A DNA stretch of 64,000 nt. It comes from Ichthyophis bannanicus. Taxonomy: Eukaryota; Chordata; Amphibia; Gymnophiona; Ichthyophiidae. Each line of letters opens with the position of its first letter. Position 1 is the stretch's first letter. A program made the position numbers and the translations under genes. The DNA lies in contig CM066033.1 in the NCBI GenBank assembly GCA_033557465.1, positions 1,305,565,519-1,305,629,518 of the forward strand, written 5' to 3'. Positions 22,922 through 33,364 of this stretch are shown here, one piece after another. The notes under the pieces are model-generated. The model was given only the letters and a program-made list of their open reading frames with translations. It did not search any database and was not told the origin of the DNA.

Positions 22922-23776
22922 CTAATTCTGGTGCATCATTAGGGCTTCTTGCTCCTCCACATAGTGCTTGAGAGCCAACGGGTCTTCGAAGGTCTTCGTC
23001 ACGTTGTGCAAGGTGACTTTAAACTTTGCTGGGTTCAGCAGCCCGTACCGGGCCTGTAGATGTTGTAAGCGAGGTCTGAGTGCAAGGAAGGCCTTCCTTT
23101 TTTCCACCGTGGGCTTGCTATAGTCAGGAAAGAAAAACAATTTTTTCTGGCTCTCAGGAAGCAGAAGTTGTTTCCCTCTCACCGCCGCCAGGATTTGAAC
23201 AGCATGTTGATGGCGCAAAAGGCAGAATATCAAGGGACGCGGTCTGTTGCTTTGCTTTGTGAAGGTCGGGATGCGGTGCGCCTTCTCAATCTCCAGCGGC
23301 CGGGCAAAATCAATTTGGAGGAATCCTGGGAGCCATGATTCCAGGTATCTAATTGGATCGGACCCTTCCAGACCTTCTGGGAGACCGATGAGACGGAGAT
23401 TGTTGCGTCTCGCCCTATTGTTCATGTCCTCAATGGACTTCTCCAGGTGTTCTACTTTCCGGGTTGACTTTGCTATTTGTAAGGCCCCTTCCTCGCACTT
23501 AGTGATTGCCGCTTCGGCCTTGTCCAGACGGGAGGAAAACGTGAGCATTTGCGACCGCATCTCTTTCATGTCAGCCTGCATCTCAGCCAAAGTATCTCCA
23601 TTCAGGTCCACCCGCGCTCTTACCGCCCGAACTTCGTGGAGTAGCTCCTGCAAACCTTCCAATTTGTCATGCGAGGCGGCCTGCTTCTGGGGCGAGAGCG
23701 GGTCCGTTTTAGATCGTTTAGAGCCAGAAGTAGGGGGAGTAGTAAACTCCAGCCGCGTTTGCTTGCTTCCAGCCAT
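22922..23776 (-). CDS. L1 ORF1 RNA-binding chaperone
   Basis: The open frame of 284 codons starts at MAGSKQTRLEF; a GTG upstream at 23803 is less likely. Domains: a Ser/Thr/Pro/Lys N-terminus (1-45), a heptad-like coiled coil (about 45-130, LEGLQELLHEV to VEHLEKSIEDM), an RRM-like part beginning NRARRNNLRLIGLPEG (about 130-215), then a basic C-terminal domain with RPRPLIF and LLPESQKKLFFFPDYS. This is the trimeric L1 ORF1p plan, binding element RNA in cytoplasmic RNPs. No internal stop, unlike ORF2. Confidence 0.93.
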   Translation of the reverse strand: MAGSKQTRLEFTTPPTSGSKRSKTDPLSPQKQAASHDKLEGLQELLHEVRAVRARVDLNGDTLAEMQADMKEMRSQMLTFSSRLDKAEAAITKCEEGALQIAKSTRKVEHLEKSIEDMNNRARRNNLRLIGLPEGLEGSDPIRYLESWLPGFLQIDFARPLEIEKAHRIPTFTKQSNRPRPLIFCLLRHQHAVQILAAVRGKQLLLPESQKKLFFFPDYSKPTVEKRKAFLALRPRLQHLQARYGLLNPAKFKVTLHNVTKTFEDPLALKHYVEEQEALMMHQN

Positions 23777-23912
23777 GAGTAGGGTTACCGAGGTAAAGTG
23801 CACCCTTCAATTCGGGGGAGAAATCTCAGAGATGTATTAAAATGGTAGAGGGGGTCCGGAGGAGAAAAGTCTCAAGCAGCCATATTGGAGTCTCGCTGGC
23901 TCCGCCTCCGCC

Positions 23913-23928
23913 AGGCTGACAGCATCCT
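23913..23928. repeat. Target-site duplication, L1 5' side
   Basis: Identical 16 bases to 18282-18297. It marks the exact 5' limit of the L1-like element. Confidence 0.93.
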
Positions 23929-23929
23929 G

Positions 23930-24218
23930 TTTATATCATATGAACATAAGATGTGCCATACTTGGTCATACCAAGGGTCCACCAAGCCCCGTATCCTGTT
24001 TCCAGCAGTGGTCAATCCAGGACACAAGTACTTGTGAAGTTGCCAAAAGGTATACAGATTCCATGCTGCTTGTCCCATGAGTAAACTGTGGATTTCTCTG
24101 GTCCTCTTTAATAATGATTTATGGACTTCCCCCCAAGAACTTGTCTAAACCTCTTTTAAACTCTGCTACACTAACAGTTTTTACTACATCCTATAGTAAT
24201 GAATTCCAGAGTTTGATT
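23930..24218 (-). mobile_element. CR1 3' end, antisense
   Basis: The plus strand reads gaacataagatgtgccatac with the degraded tggtc and cccgtatcctgtttccagca phrases. This is the antisense of the CR1 3' end that in sense reads gacccagtatggc followed by a ttctt-type tail. It matches 53398-53675 closely, including aatgaattccagagtttgat. Confidence 0.78.
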
Positions 24219-24221
24219 GTG

Positions 24222-24440
24222 CAAATGTAATGCAATGTGTGCCTTTGAGTCCATGCTGACTCCTGGCAACCAAGCAGCCCCTGGGTTTTCTTGGCAGTGT
24301 GACCAGAAGTAGATTGCCAGGCCTTTCTTCTGAGCAATGAAGGGTTAAGTGACTTGCCCAAGACCACAGGGAGTGCTAGTGGAAATCAAACCCTGGTCTT
24401 TTGGTTGTGAAGTCCAAACACCAAAGCACTGCATACTCGT
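24222..24440 (-). mobile_element. Decayed SINE, antisense
   Basis: Contains gttaagtgacttgcccaaga, gaaatcaaaccctggtc (a B-box complement, degraded) and a tail phrase tgactcctggcaaccaagca. It lacks a clear A box. It sits directly after the CR1 phrase cagagtttgattgtgc. Confidence 0.55.
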
Positions 24441-26130
24441 AAAAGTCAAACGCACAAGTCCAGAGTGAGATAGTAAAAAAGGAATTTATTGTAGTTCACA
24501 AATGAAGTTAAATAACTGAAAGCAACTCAAAACTACATATGACATATATTTTATTTTAATTATATTATGTACATAAGATAAAAGAATATACGAACAATCT
24601 CTAGTGAGTGTGATAATTAAAATGAACTGACTATTGTATATGTACAACAACAAAAAAAAGATGCAGCAAATATAAGATTGTAAAACCAGACTTACATGAT
24701 GAAAGCAGCTGATGGGTGTTGAATTGCTAATATACAACCTAATTGGGATAAATAATAAAATATAAAAATTGTATAGAATGTATGGGGACAGTAAAATCAG
24801 AAAGCAAAAAATAAATAACTGAAAAACACATAAATTGTTGTAACAGGGAAAACCATGATGCCCCAGACTATTTTACAAAAGACTGCGGAAATGAGTTATA
24901 CTAAGGATATCAAAGTAAATGTGAATACTACATGGGATCTCCAGAGGGAATATGTGGTGTCATGTGGGATATCTCCCGAGATATACAGTAGCGGATCATG
25001 CTATAGTACGCTTTATAGAATTGGGATGAAGGCAGTGATACGTCACTAGAGCTTAGAAATGAAGATGCTGAAGTGATTAATGAAAGACCCAAGCACCGGC
25101 AAAAATATAAAACACAAACTACCCTAAGCACCAAGTAGTAGTCATGGAGATGTAATCTAATGTAAATCGTTTGCTCAGTCTGCAACAAAAGCATACACAT
25201 TAAGGCACTGAAAAGGCCAGTACACTGCGCCTGCACTTTAAAACCAATTTTGGCGCCAAGCTGAGAAAGGGTCATCATGGTGACCAAGTAAACAAGCTGA
25301 AATCACCATGTGAGCAATTGTGTTATGCATCTGAAGTCTAAAAAATGAAAACTAATAAGACTGATAAAAGATGTTTAACTAAAACAGTCCGGTGAGATGA
25401 ATATTGATTACCCTGGACTCAAGCCGAATGCCAAGTTTGTCATATAAAAGCAATAAAACACAGCCTATGTATTAAAAAGGGGTGCCTTTAAAATTAATAG
25501 GCAGTGATATAAAACCAATAGGAAATAGCTATTAAAAATCATAAGGAATAAAATAAAACAAAATGTGCATGCTAACAAATGGGGCCAATAGCTAAAAACG
25601 TTAAAAGCAACAAAAGCCACGAAAGCCAGCTCATATCAACTATAGGTCCGGAAGTGATTACAGCCAAAACAGATGTATATGAAACCCATATAGACCTAAA
25701 AACGTGCAAAATATTCAATGGTCAAAAAAGAATTAAAGCAATAAAAGAATTAAACTCATTGAAGATATAATGTGAGCACATCGAAGTGATGCCCTGGAGA
25801 TCACTATGAGCATAGGGGGCTTGTATGCGCTGAGAATCGTATGCAACATTGCCGTGGCATTATAGGACACTAAAATAATGGTATATTGGGACATGGAGAA
25901 ACAGAGAAAGGGAACCAGGGACCTCAGGGGCTCAATCTAAAAGATAAAATACAATAAGGATAAAAACATAGCCAGAATTGCATTAAAACAAAACAATGGG
26001 TCATGAAAGTATAAGAACAAAAACTGGAGGATCAGTAGAACAATAAAAGAATCATACATGAATAACTAAAGAGAAGACATGGCACAAAGTTATATGTGTA
26101 TCCAATACTAATTATAGGAACCCCCTTTCT
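24441..26130. other. AT-rich unassigned region
   Basis: No protein domain or named repeat recognised on either strand. Short frames (for example 24928-25287 minus) have no family signature. Probably very old repeat DNA. Confidence 0.45.
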
Positions 26131-26415
26131 TGGGGGGGGGGGGAGATGGGGGGAAGAAAAAGGAGAAGAGGAGGAGGAAAAGGTGGGTGGGTTGGGGCAT
26201 AAAAAGAGTAAAAGGCGGGAAAGGAGAAGAGGAGGAAAGGGAGGTGGTGATTGGGGTGTAGGAAGGGGGAAAAGGGGAAGGGAAAAGGAGGAAGGGGAAG
26301 TGTGAAAGAAGAAAGGGAGGAGGGTGAAAGGAGAGGGGAGGGAAAGAAAGGAAGTGGACAAGAGGGGGGAAAAGGAAAAAGGGGAACATTGGAGGAAAAA
26401 GGAAAAGGGGTAACC
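26131..26415. repeat. Polypurine (G/A) tract
   Basis: About 280 bases are nearly all purine on the plus strand, starting with a G run near 26131. Irregular gga, ggaa and gggg units dominate. The long open frames on both strands here are compositional. Confidence 0.85.
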
Positions 26416-26624
26416 CTAAAAATGGTACAGTCGAGAAAATAAAAACAGAAATCAGAATAAAAATAAATAAAAACAACCAGACCAAAAAAAGATTAGGTCC
26501 AAATATAAATATAGATGATAAATTTAAAAAATGAGAAGTAAAAAATAGTAAATAGAAAGTAAAACCAGGAGCACCAGTTAAAAGCTGTAGTCGATAAAGC
26601 ACAAATAGATATCCTTTTGGTATT

Positions 26625-26830
26625 CTTTATTTATTTAAACATTTTTCTATACCGCTTTGTCCTTCACTCAAAGCAGTTTACATTACAACTTGAACATTAT
26701 ACATAGAACGGATGAACACTGATCAACTTTATCCAACAACTTTATCCAACATTATACAAGGAACCAATTGAACTTTGAGTTAGGGGAGAGGTAGCATGAG
26801 AAACTACGTACATGGTCGTAAGAGTATGAC
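26625..26830 (-). mobile_element. SINE/LINE tail, antisense
   Basis: (ttta)n is followed by a taccgctttgtccttcactc and aaagcagtttacattac stretch. It is the same hairpin-tail group as 3450-3606 and 44720-44880. No tRNA head seen. Confidence 0.7.
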
Positions 26831-26837
26831 CAAACTA

Positions 26838-26990
26838 TATACAATTTCCTTGCTCTTTCCTGAACCCTGCTTGCACTTCAGGTAGTTCTTGTTCCAGGTA
26901 TGGTTGTAGTCTCTGTTGAATAATCTTCACTAGAATCTTGCTGGCATGTGAAGCCCTGCGATTACTGTACTTTAAAATAAATAAATATAT
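26838..26990 (-). pseudogene. RTE-like LINE reverse-transcriptase scrap
   Basis: The minus strand reads ASKILVKIIQQRLQPYLE followed by ELPEVQAGFRKEQG, the RT block of RTE-type LINEs (usual form ELPDVQAGFRKGRGTRD). Only about 50 codons remain. DIRS copy B is inserted immediately beyond it. Confidence 0.78.
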
Positions 26991-26999
26991 ATATATAAT

Positions 27000-27163
27000 A
27001 TCTCCAGGAACAAGCAGGAATGAGTCTTCACATATGGGTACCGTCGGTACCGACGGAGCCTTCGCGGGAACGCTCCCCAGCGTCCAGAAAGAAAGCTTTT
27101 GGGAGCATCCCACTGCGCCTGCGCGCTGCCTTCCCGCCTTTCCTAACCGCCTCTCTCCAGTTC
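27000..27163. repeat. Left inverted terminal repeat of DIRS copy B
   Basis: It starts atctccaggaacaag and ends near cctctctccagtt. Its reverse complement is at 34747-34933. It contains ggtaccgtcggtaccgacgg, a KpnI-type palindrome pair. Confidence 0.9.
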
Positions 27164-27383
27164 TTCTTTTCCGCGGAGCCAGCAGGTCGTGTTCCTGTCA
27201 CCGCTGAAGAAGTTCTTTATTTTTCTTTATTTCTTTGGTCGCGCGTCTGCCTTCTTCGACGTCGGACCGGTACCGCCGGTCTTTTCTTCTTTCTTTTTAA
27301 AAAAAAAACAAAAAAAAAACCTATAGTTTCCCACTTCTGTGCAACTTTTCCTTTTGGGCCTTAGGCCTAGCAAAATTTTCCTC

Positions 27384-29240
27384 ATGGAAAAGCCCGCTTC
27401 CGGGTTTAAAAAGTGCACGAAGTGCAGCGGTACTCTTTCTATCACCGACACCCATGACTGGTGTCTAAAATGTTTGGGCCCTGACCACTCCATCACCGAT
27501 TGTGAGTCCTGTTCCATGATATCTAAAAGAGGTCGACAGAATCGAGCGGCCAAGCTCAGTACCCTGTGTCCCTCTGATGCAGCTTCGGTGGCATCGACAT
27601 CTTCCAGGGCTGCTTCTTCCTCTCATGGATCTCAGGTAACCAAACATAAGTCCAGCCGGTCCTCGAAGGGTAGATCTCCCTCTAAGTATCGAGATGCCTC
27701 CGGGCTTGCTCTCGAGGATCCTGCACCGGCAAAATTACGCGGGAAGCTCCGGCTTCCAAAGCTTCATCTATGGGGTCACAGGTTGACATCGATGGCGTGG
27801 CCTCGACCGATCACCTGTTGCCATGTTCTGGGGTACCGGTGGTCTCCACTGGTACAGACATCCAGACATTGGTTGCGTCGATGGATCAGAATATTCTGAC
27901 CATGCAGCGTGCCATTACGGCATTCATACAAGCTGCGACGCCTCCGGTACCGCAACAAACTCCGTTGTTGGTACCGGTTCCGGCACTGATATCGGTTCCG
28001 GTGCCTGTACCGATTGCATCGACATCGGCTTCGGTGTCGACTGCAGCGGTACCCTGTTCTGTGATGCCCATCGGTACCGAATCGGTACCGATCACTCCCG
28101 ATGTCGATACCACTCGGTACGCGTATCGGGCTCTGCAAGAGCATCCAGACAGGCGATACTTCGATTCCTCAGAAGACTCTGATGAATCAGAGGCTTCTGT
28201 CGAAGCATCGGTACTCCTTCCTCAGGAGCCCTCTTCTCCAAAAAGAAGAATGTCTCCTCCCAGAATACTTGTCTTTTCAAGACTTCATTAGGGAAATGGC
28301 CAGGGGCCTCTCTATTTCAGTGGCCCCTGAACCAGAGCCTAGAGCCAAGAAATTGGATATTTTACAATATCCTAAGGCTCCTAAAGAGGCAGCTACTTTA
28401 ACAATTCATGAGATCCTTTATGATCACATGTTGGGCATATGGGAGACACCTCTTACTACCTCCCCTCATTCTCGCAGGTTGGACACCATGTACCGTGTTA
28501 CTCCTTGTCCTGGCTTTCATAAGACTCAGCTTCCTCACCACTCTATTGTGGTGGAGTCTGCTATGAAGAAGATAAAGAGTGCAAAAAGACACTCATCTAA
28601 TCCTCCAGGAAGAGAATGCAGAACCTTGGATGCTTTTGGCCGGAGAATCTTCCAGGCCAATATGCTTACTGCCAGAATCAACTCCTATAGTCTCTATATG
28701 GGGATGTTTCTAAAGGAAATTACAGATCATCTGCAAACTTTATCTCCTTCTGTCTCAGAAGATAAAAGGGAGGAGTTTCTCACCTGGCTTAAACATGCCC
28801 AGGATGTTTCCAAATTTTTCCAACCGTGCAGCCTTTGACTCTTTTGAGTGTGCCAGCAGAGCCTCGGCTATTGCCATAGGTGCACGCAGACTTGCTTGGT
28901 TACAAGCTTCTGATTTGGAACCCTGGGTCCAGGATGGATTAGGAAATCTTCCTTGTACAGGTGAAAACCTTTTTGGCAAGGATTGGCAAGCAAAGGCCAC
29001 TCGGATGCTGAGAATTCTGCCTTAGATAGGCTTTCAAAGTCTACTTCTGCTCCTGTTAGAAAAAGGTTATTCAAAAAGGCTTTCTTTCCCAAAAAAGGGA
29101 AATATTATCCTGGTTATGGTCACCAGGCATCTTCTGCAGGTCGTTTTGCTGCAAAGCGTCAGCAACAACCTAAACAAGCCAAGCCTAAGGCTGCAAGGAC
29201 TGCTACGGCCCAACAGCCTCAGCCTCCTCAGGGCCTTTGA
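27384..29240 (+). pseudogene. DIRS gag, family 1
   Basis: The ATG at 27384 opens MEKPASGFKKC. The N-terminal segment carries three CxxC pairs and His (CTKC, HDWCLKCLGPDH, CESC), a probable zinc-binding module. A Ser-rich then Val/Pro-rich middle (VPVPALISVPVPVPI) follows in the 27770 frame. The C-terminal half is in the 28101 frame from about 28250 (SFQDFIREMARGL, LDTMYRVTPCPGF, LDAFGRRIFQANML). Further shifts near 28810 and 29005 lead to the basic tail. It ends CTT TGA C at 29235-29241. At least four frameshifts inactivate it. Confidence 0.85.
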
Positions 29241-30742
29241 CTTACAACTAGAGAACATAGCCTTTCTGGCTGTAGAAGAACCAGAGCCTCTCACCATTCC
29301 AGGAAGGTTAGCTCACTTTGCTCCCAGATGGGAACAAATCACAGCAGAGCAATGGACCCTCTCCATCATAAGGGAGGGGTACAAGCTTCATTTCTTAAAC
29401 CTTCCTCCTCACACCATGGTGAGACAGTTCAATTCTCCAACATCTCTCCTCGACCTTCTGGGCCAGGAGATTGCTACCCTTCTTACCCAAAGGGCAATAG
29501 AAGAAGTACCCCTTCTTCAACAGGGTTCAGGGTTCTATTCCCCCTATTTTCTTATTCCAAAGAAAACAGGGGGCTACAGACCCATATTAGATCTCAGAAT
29601 TGAACAAGTTTCTATGCAAGGAGAAATTCAAGATGATTTCTCTCGGTACTCTCCTTCCATACCTTCAGAGTCAGGATTGGCTTTGTTCTCTAGATCTCAA
29701 GGATGCGTACACCCATGTCCTCATCCATCCAACACACAGAAGTTTCCTTCGGTTCCTTTATCAGGGAAAGCACTACCAATACAGAGTGCTTCCTTTCGGT
29801 CTGGCCTCTGCTCCAAGAGTGTTCACAAAATGCATGGCAGTGGTAGCTGCATTTCTACGCACTCTAGGAATATTTGTATTCCCATATCTGGACGACTGGC
29901 TCATCCGAGCTCCATCCCAGACAGAGGCCCAGGCTTCCCTAGCCTGCACAAAGCGTGTTCTTCAGTATCTGGGACTCGTAATAAACATCCCAAAATCACA
30001 TCTCACCCCTACTCAGTCATTAGAGTTCATAGGGGCCTTGCTGGATACCACAACTGCAAGGGCCTATCTTCCCCAAGCCCGTTGCCTCCGATTGGTGCAG
30101 TTAGCCTCACAAGTTCAGTTAAAGTCCCATTTAACTGTTCGAGAGATGTTACAACTGTTAGGCCACATGGCATCCACCGTGCATGTGGTTCCTTACGCTC
30201 GCCTTCACATGCGAGCAGCTCAGTGGACTCTGTCCACCCAATGGATCCAGTCATCAGGGTGCCCGTCAGACAAAATAGCAACCTCCAGTCGCCTCTTTTG
30301 GTCTCTCCAGTGGTGGACGTCCACTCAGAATCTGTTGCTGGGGTCCCCCTTTCAACAGTTGCTACCCCAAGCAACCCTTACAACAGATGCCTCTCCAAGG
30401 GGTTGGGGAGCTCATCTACAAGATCTCTACACCCAGGGCATCTGGTCTCCACAGGAGACATCTCTACATATCAACCTCTTGGAGCTCAGAGCAATTTTTC
30501 TAGCTCTGTCTTCCACACCCTGCTCAGCTACAAGACAGTCCTCATCCACACGGACAACCAAGTAGCCATGTTCTACGTGAACAAGCAGGGCGGGACTGGC
30601 TCTCTGTCGCTTTGCAACGAAGCTTTGAGATTGTGGGCCTTCGCCAGAGAGCATCAGATTCATCTCATGGCAGTGTATCTTCCTGGGGTTCAAAACTCTT
30701 GGGCAGACAGACTCAGTCGAGTTCTGCTTCCACACGAATGGA

Positions 30743-31675
30743 GAATCCGGGTTTATTACTGACCTTTATCGAAAACCTACGGACCGTAATAATCTCTTAC
30801 GGTATGATAGTTATCATAACACGGCCTTAAAAGACAATTTGCCAATTAGTCAATTCCTTAGAATCAAACGATTGTGTACTAAAGAATCGGATTTTCAAAA
30901 ACATGCAGCAGACATGCATATGAGATTTTCCAATCGCGGATATCCCAAGAGATGTATTAAAAAGGCGTATCTTAGAGCTTGCACCACACAGCGTATTACC
31001 CTTTTACAGAAAAAACAACGCTCTCAAGAGGATAAGATTACGTGCTCCCTGACTTTTTCACAATATTCAAAAGAGATCGCCAGTATCTTGAAAAAAGAGT
31101 GGTACCTGCTGACTGGTTTACCCAACTTCACTTCAAAAAAGATAATGATTGCTTACAAACGGAATCCTAATCTGGCCAATACACTTGTTCCTTCCGCTCT
31201 TACCTATCCTAAACCTGCACCTAAGATTAAAGGCCATTTTAAATGTGGGTCTTGTTCCGTTTGTGCGCATACTATTACAGTTAAGAATATGTTTGTACAT
31301 CCGGTTACACAACAGAAGTTTTACATTAACCACTTTTCTAACTGTAAATCTGAAAAAGTCATATATTTAATCATGTGCCCTTGTAGTTTGTTCTATGTCG
31401 GTAAAACCAAACGCCAAATTCGCACTCGCATCATCGAGCATAGGAGTTGTCTACAGAGAAAACTGTTAGACAGTCCTCTAGTACAACACTGGCAGGATAA
31501 ACAACATACCATTCAAGATTTAAAGTATTTTGTCCTTAAGACTGTGATTCCTAGTTGGAGAGGTGGAGACACAGATAAAGCTTTGCTTAGATTGGAACAA
31601 AGGTACATTTATGAATTTAACAGTTTGGCACCTCATGGCTTGAATCAGGAGGTAGATCTGACAGTTTTTCTGTGA
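30743..31675 (+). CDS. Penelope-like RT C-terminus plus GIY-YIG endonuclease (partial)
   Basis: It is open without an initiator from the insertion boundary: FITDLYRKPTDRNNLLRY is the conserved Penelope RT end. The CGSCSVC cysteine motif follows near residue 170. The GIY-YIG nuclease starts at VIYLIMCPCSLFYVGKT, with RQIRTRIIEHRS supplying the conserved Arg, and ends at LLRLEQRYIYEFNSL with the Glu. The domain nicks target DNA in this family. The endonuclease shows no stop, so the fragment is young or long-lived by chance. The N-terminal RT catalytic part is absent. Confidence 0.9.
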   Translation, partial: ESGFITDLYRKPTDRNNLLRYDSYHNTALKDNLPISQFLRIKRLCTKESDFQKHAADMHMRFSNRGYPKRCIKKAYLRACTTQRITLLQKKQRSQEDKITCSLTFSQYSKEIASILKKEWYLLTGLPNFTSKKIMIAYKRNPNLANTLVPSALTYPKPAPKIKGHFKCGSCSVCAHTITVKNMFVHPVTQQKFYINHFSNCKSEKVIYLIMCPCSLFYVGKTKRQIRTRIIEHRSCLQRKLLDSPLVQHWQDKQHTIQDLKYFVLKTVIPSWRGGDTDKALLRLEQRYIYEFNSLAPHGLNQEVDLTVFL

Positions 31676-32876
31676 GCAATGCCCCTCCCCTCCCCGCCCC
31701 CCTTATTTTATATCATGAATTTCTCTGAGAGCCATAATTTGTTTACACTTCTTTCATTCATATTTACATTTAGTTATATCTTTTCATCATTACAATTTAA
31801 TGACGCTTACCTGTGTGCCTCTTAATGTGACACAACATATAGAGGTACTTTTCTTCTGTTTAAAGGTTGAGCACTCCTATTTTGAAGTTTTTAGGTCACC
31901 TGATCACTGTCACATGGTCATTTTAGCCTTGCCCCCTTTTCTGGTATATAAAGTTCCAACGTTCAGCCAGTCAGTCCTTAACTCGTCCTGAACGCTAACA
32001 GAACGTGCTTCCTGTTCATTGACAACCCTTTTTGCTTTTGCTTGGGATTGAATTGCTCATTTCATGTAAGTTTGGCTCATTCATTGGTTTGCACTTATTT
32101 TTGTTTAAGTTACTCCGTGTATATTTTTGGTGGTGCCCATGTTTTTTAAGGTTATGTTTAGTTGAGTATATTTTAAATAGAGCTTCACATTTACCCTCAG
32201 TTTATTCATGTTGATGTCTTTAAAATGTGCCAACCAACTCAGCTTAATGCCATCTTTTTTTCTTTTCTTCTTCTTTTCTTCTTCTTTTTATCTGTATACT
32301 TTTTATATTCTCATCTTTTGAGAGAATTTTGTTTTTATCCATTCATTTAATAGCACGTTTGTCCATTAGTGCCAATTGCCTATGCTTAGGTACAGTGTTT
32401 TTACTTGTTTATGCTTTACATTATTTTTTATATGTTTGCAGTTAATTTTTAATACAAGGAATCTCCTTACCATTCTGCCTATTGGCCATTAACCAATTGT
32501 GCCTTGTAAGTAAACATCTGTTTATGTTATTCTTAGTATCATTTTTATTACTATTTATTATATATATATTATTATTTGCATGCTATTTGTTCTGTGTGTT
32601 CTGCCCTGCGTCTTTTAATTATTTATTATCTTATTTGCCATATTGTTTACTTATTTATTATCTTATTTGTTATATTGTTTATTTATATTTTTAGCATTGT
32701 TAAATGCTTGTTTTTAACAGTTTTTTCTTGTGGTTGTTACATTTGGTTTTTAGTGGCTTATATTTTGTAAACAATACATGCCTGTATGTTTTTATCTTTT
32801 TATCATTTGTGAGGTTGATGTTTTTTACTGTATAATTATTTAACATGTTGTTTTATGTTTATATGTTTAAGTATAT

Positions 32877-32914
32877 CCCCCCGAGGAAGGCATACGCCGA
32901 AACGCGTAGGGGAC
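32877..32914 (+). ncRNA. Hammerhead-ribozyme-like motif of the Penelope element
   Basis: A CCGAGGA box is followed by a ggc/gcc stem with atac loop, then GAA ACGCGT A and GGGG pairing with the upstream CCCC. This fits a minimal type I hammerhead with a very short stem III. Position 4 of the core would be C instead of the usual U and one extra A precedes stem II, so activity is doubtful. Hammerheads in Penelope-like elements are established. Confidence 0.5.
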
Positions 32915-33364
32915 ACAATAAAGGCACATGTGATCATCCATCTCTCTTGCCTCTTTTGTACACCTACTTTATCAGCAAGAGCGTTTGCTCTTCTTGTGCC
33001 CGACCCTCCATGGGGACCACATAGCCAGGATCTTTCGAATTTGGGGAACCCCGGACATAGACCTGTTTGCAAGTCCGTGGAATGCCAAACTTCCCCGGTT
33101 CTGTTCCAGGATTCCGTGTCAGGGAGTTCAGGCCAGGGATGCCTTCCTCCTCCATTGGGGGCAAGACTTCCTCTATGCCTTTCCACCCATTCCCCTAATT
33201 TCCAAGACACTGTTCAAGCTTTAGAGAGACAAGGGGTCTATGATCCTCATAGCTCCATGTTGGCCACGCCAAGTGTGGTACCCTCTACTTCTTCATCTCT
33301 CTCAAGCTCCCTCCCTGGACTTCGGATCTGCTCCAGACCTCCTGTCCCATGAGGAGGGAACGTT

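Larger units (their letters stand above)
18298..23912 (-). mobile_element. Full-length L1/Tx1-like LINE
   Basis: The 5.6-kb element reads leftwards: short 5' leader, ORF1 (23776-22922), ORF2 (22449-18658), 3' UTR and poly(A) (T tract at about 18296-18314). The perfect 16-bp flanking duplication shows a complete insertion by target-primed reverse transcription. The endonuclease opening LSLNAKGLRSPAKR and LLQETHLS is typical of L1, and the spacing is closest to the Tx1 group by recollection. Subgroup is inference. Confidence 0.92.
30743..33004 (+). mobile_element. Penelope-like element, 5' truncated
   Basis: It interrupts the DIRS RNase H region between ccacacgaatgg and ctccatggggacc, which are adjacent in copy A. 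It contains the extreme C-terminus of a Penelope RT, a GIY-YIG endonuclease, and a 1.3-kb AT-rich 3' region with a TATA-like ggtatataaa near 31942. A hammerhead-like motif lies near its end. The RT body is missing. Confidence 0.88.
29241..33230 (+). pseudogene. DIRS reverse transcriptase-RNase H, split by a Penelope-like element
   Basis: The RT N-terminus is in the 29116 frame (NIAFLAVEEPEPLTIPGRL). A 2-bp loss near 29597 shifts to the 29600-30565 frame, which carries LCSLDLKDAYTHVLIHP, YRVLPFGLASAPRVF, catalytic FPYLDDWLIR and RNase H TTDASPRGWG. A shift near 30510 returns to the first frame (IHTDNQVAMFYVNKQGG, NSWADRLSRVLL). The gene stops at the insertion near 30740. The remainder, RIWGTPDIDLFASPWN to LFKL, resumes at about 33005. 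Confidence 0.87.

Noticed and set aside
23247..23840. 197-codon plus-strand frame
   Set aside because: It is opposite L1 ORF1, whose minus-strand coiled coil and RRM-like motifs are clear.
26032..26602. Proline/phenylalanine-rich minus-strand protein
   Set aside because: It is the complement of the polypurine tract; lack of stops is compositional.
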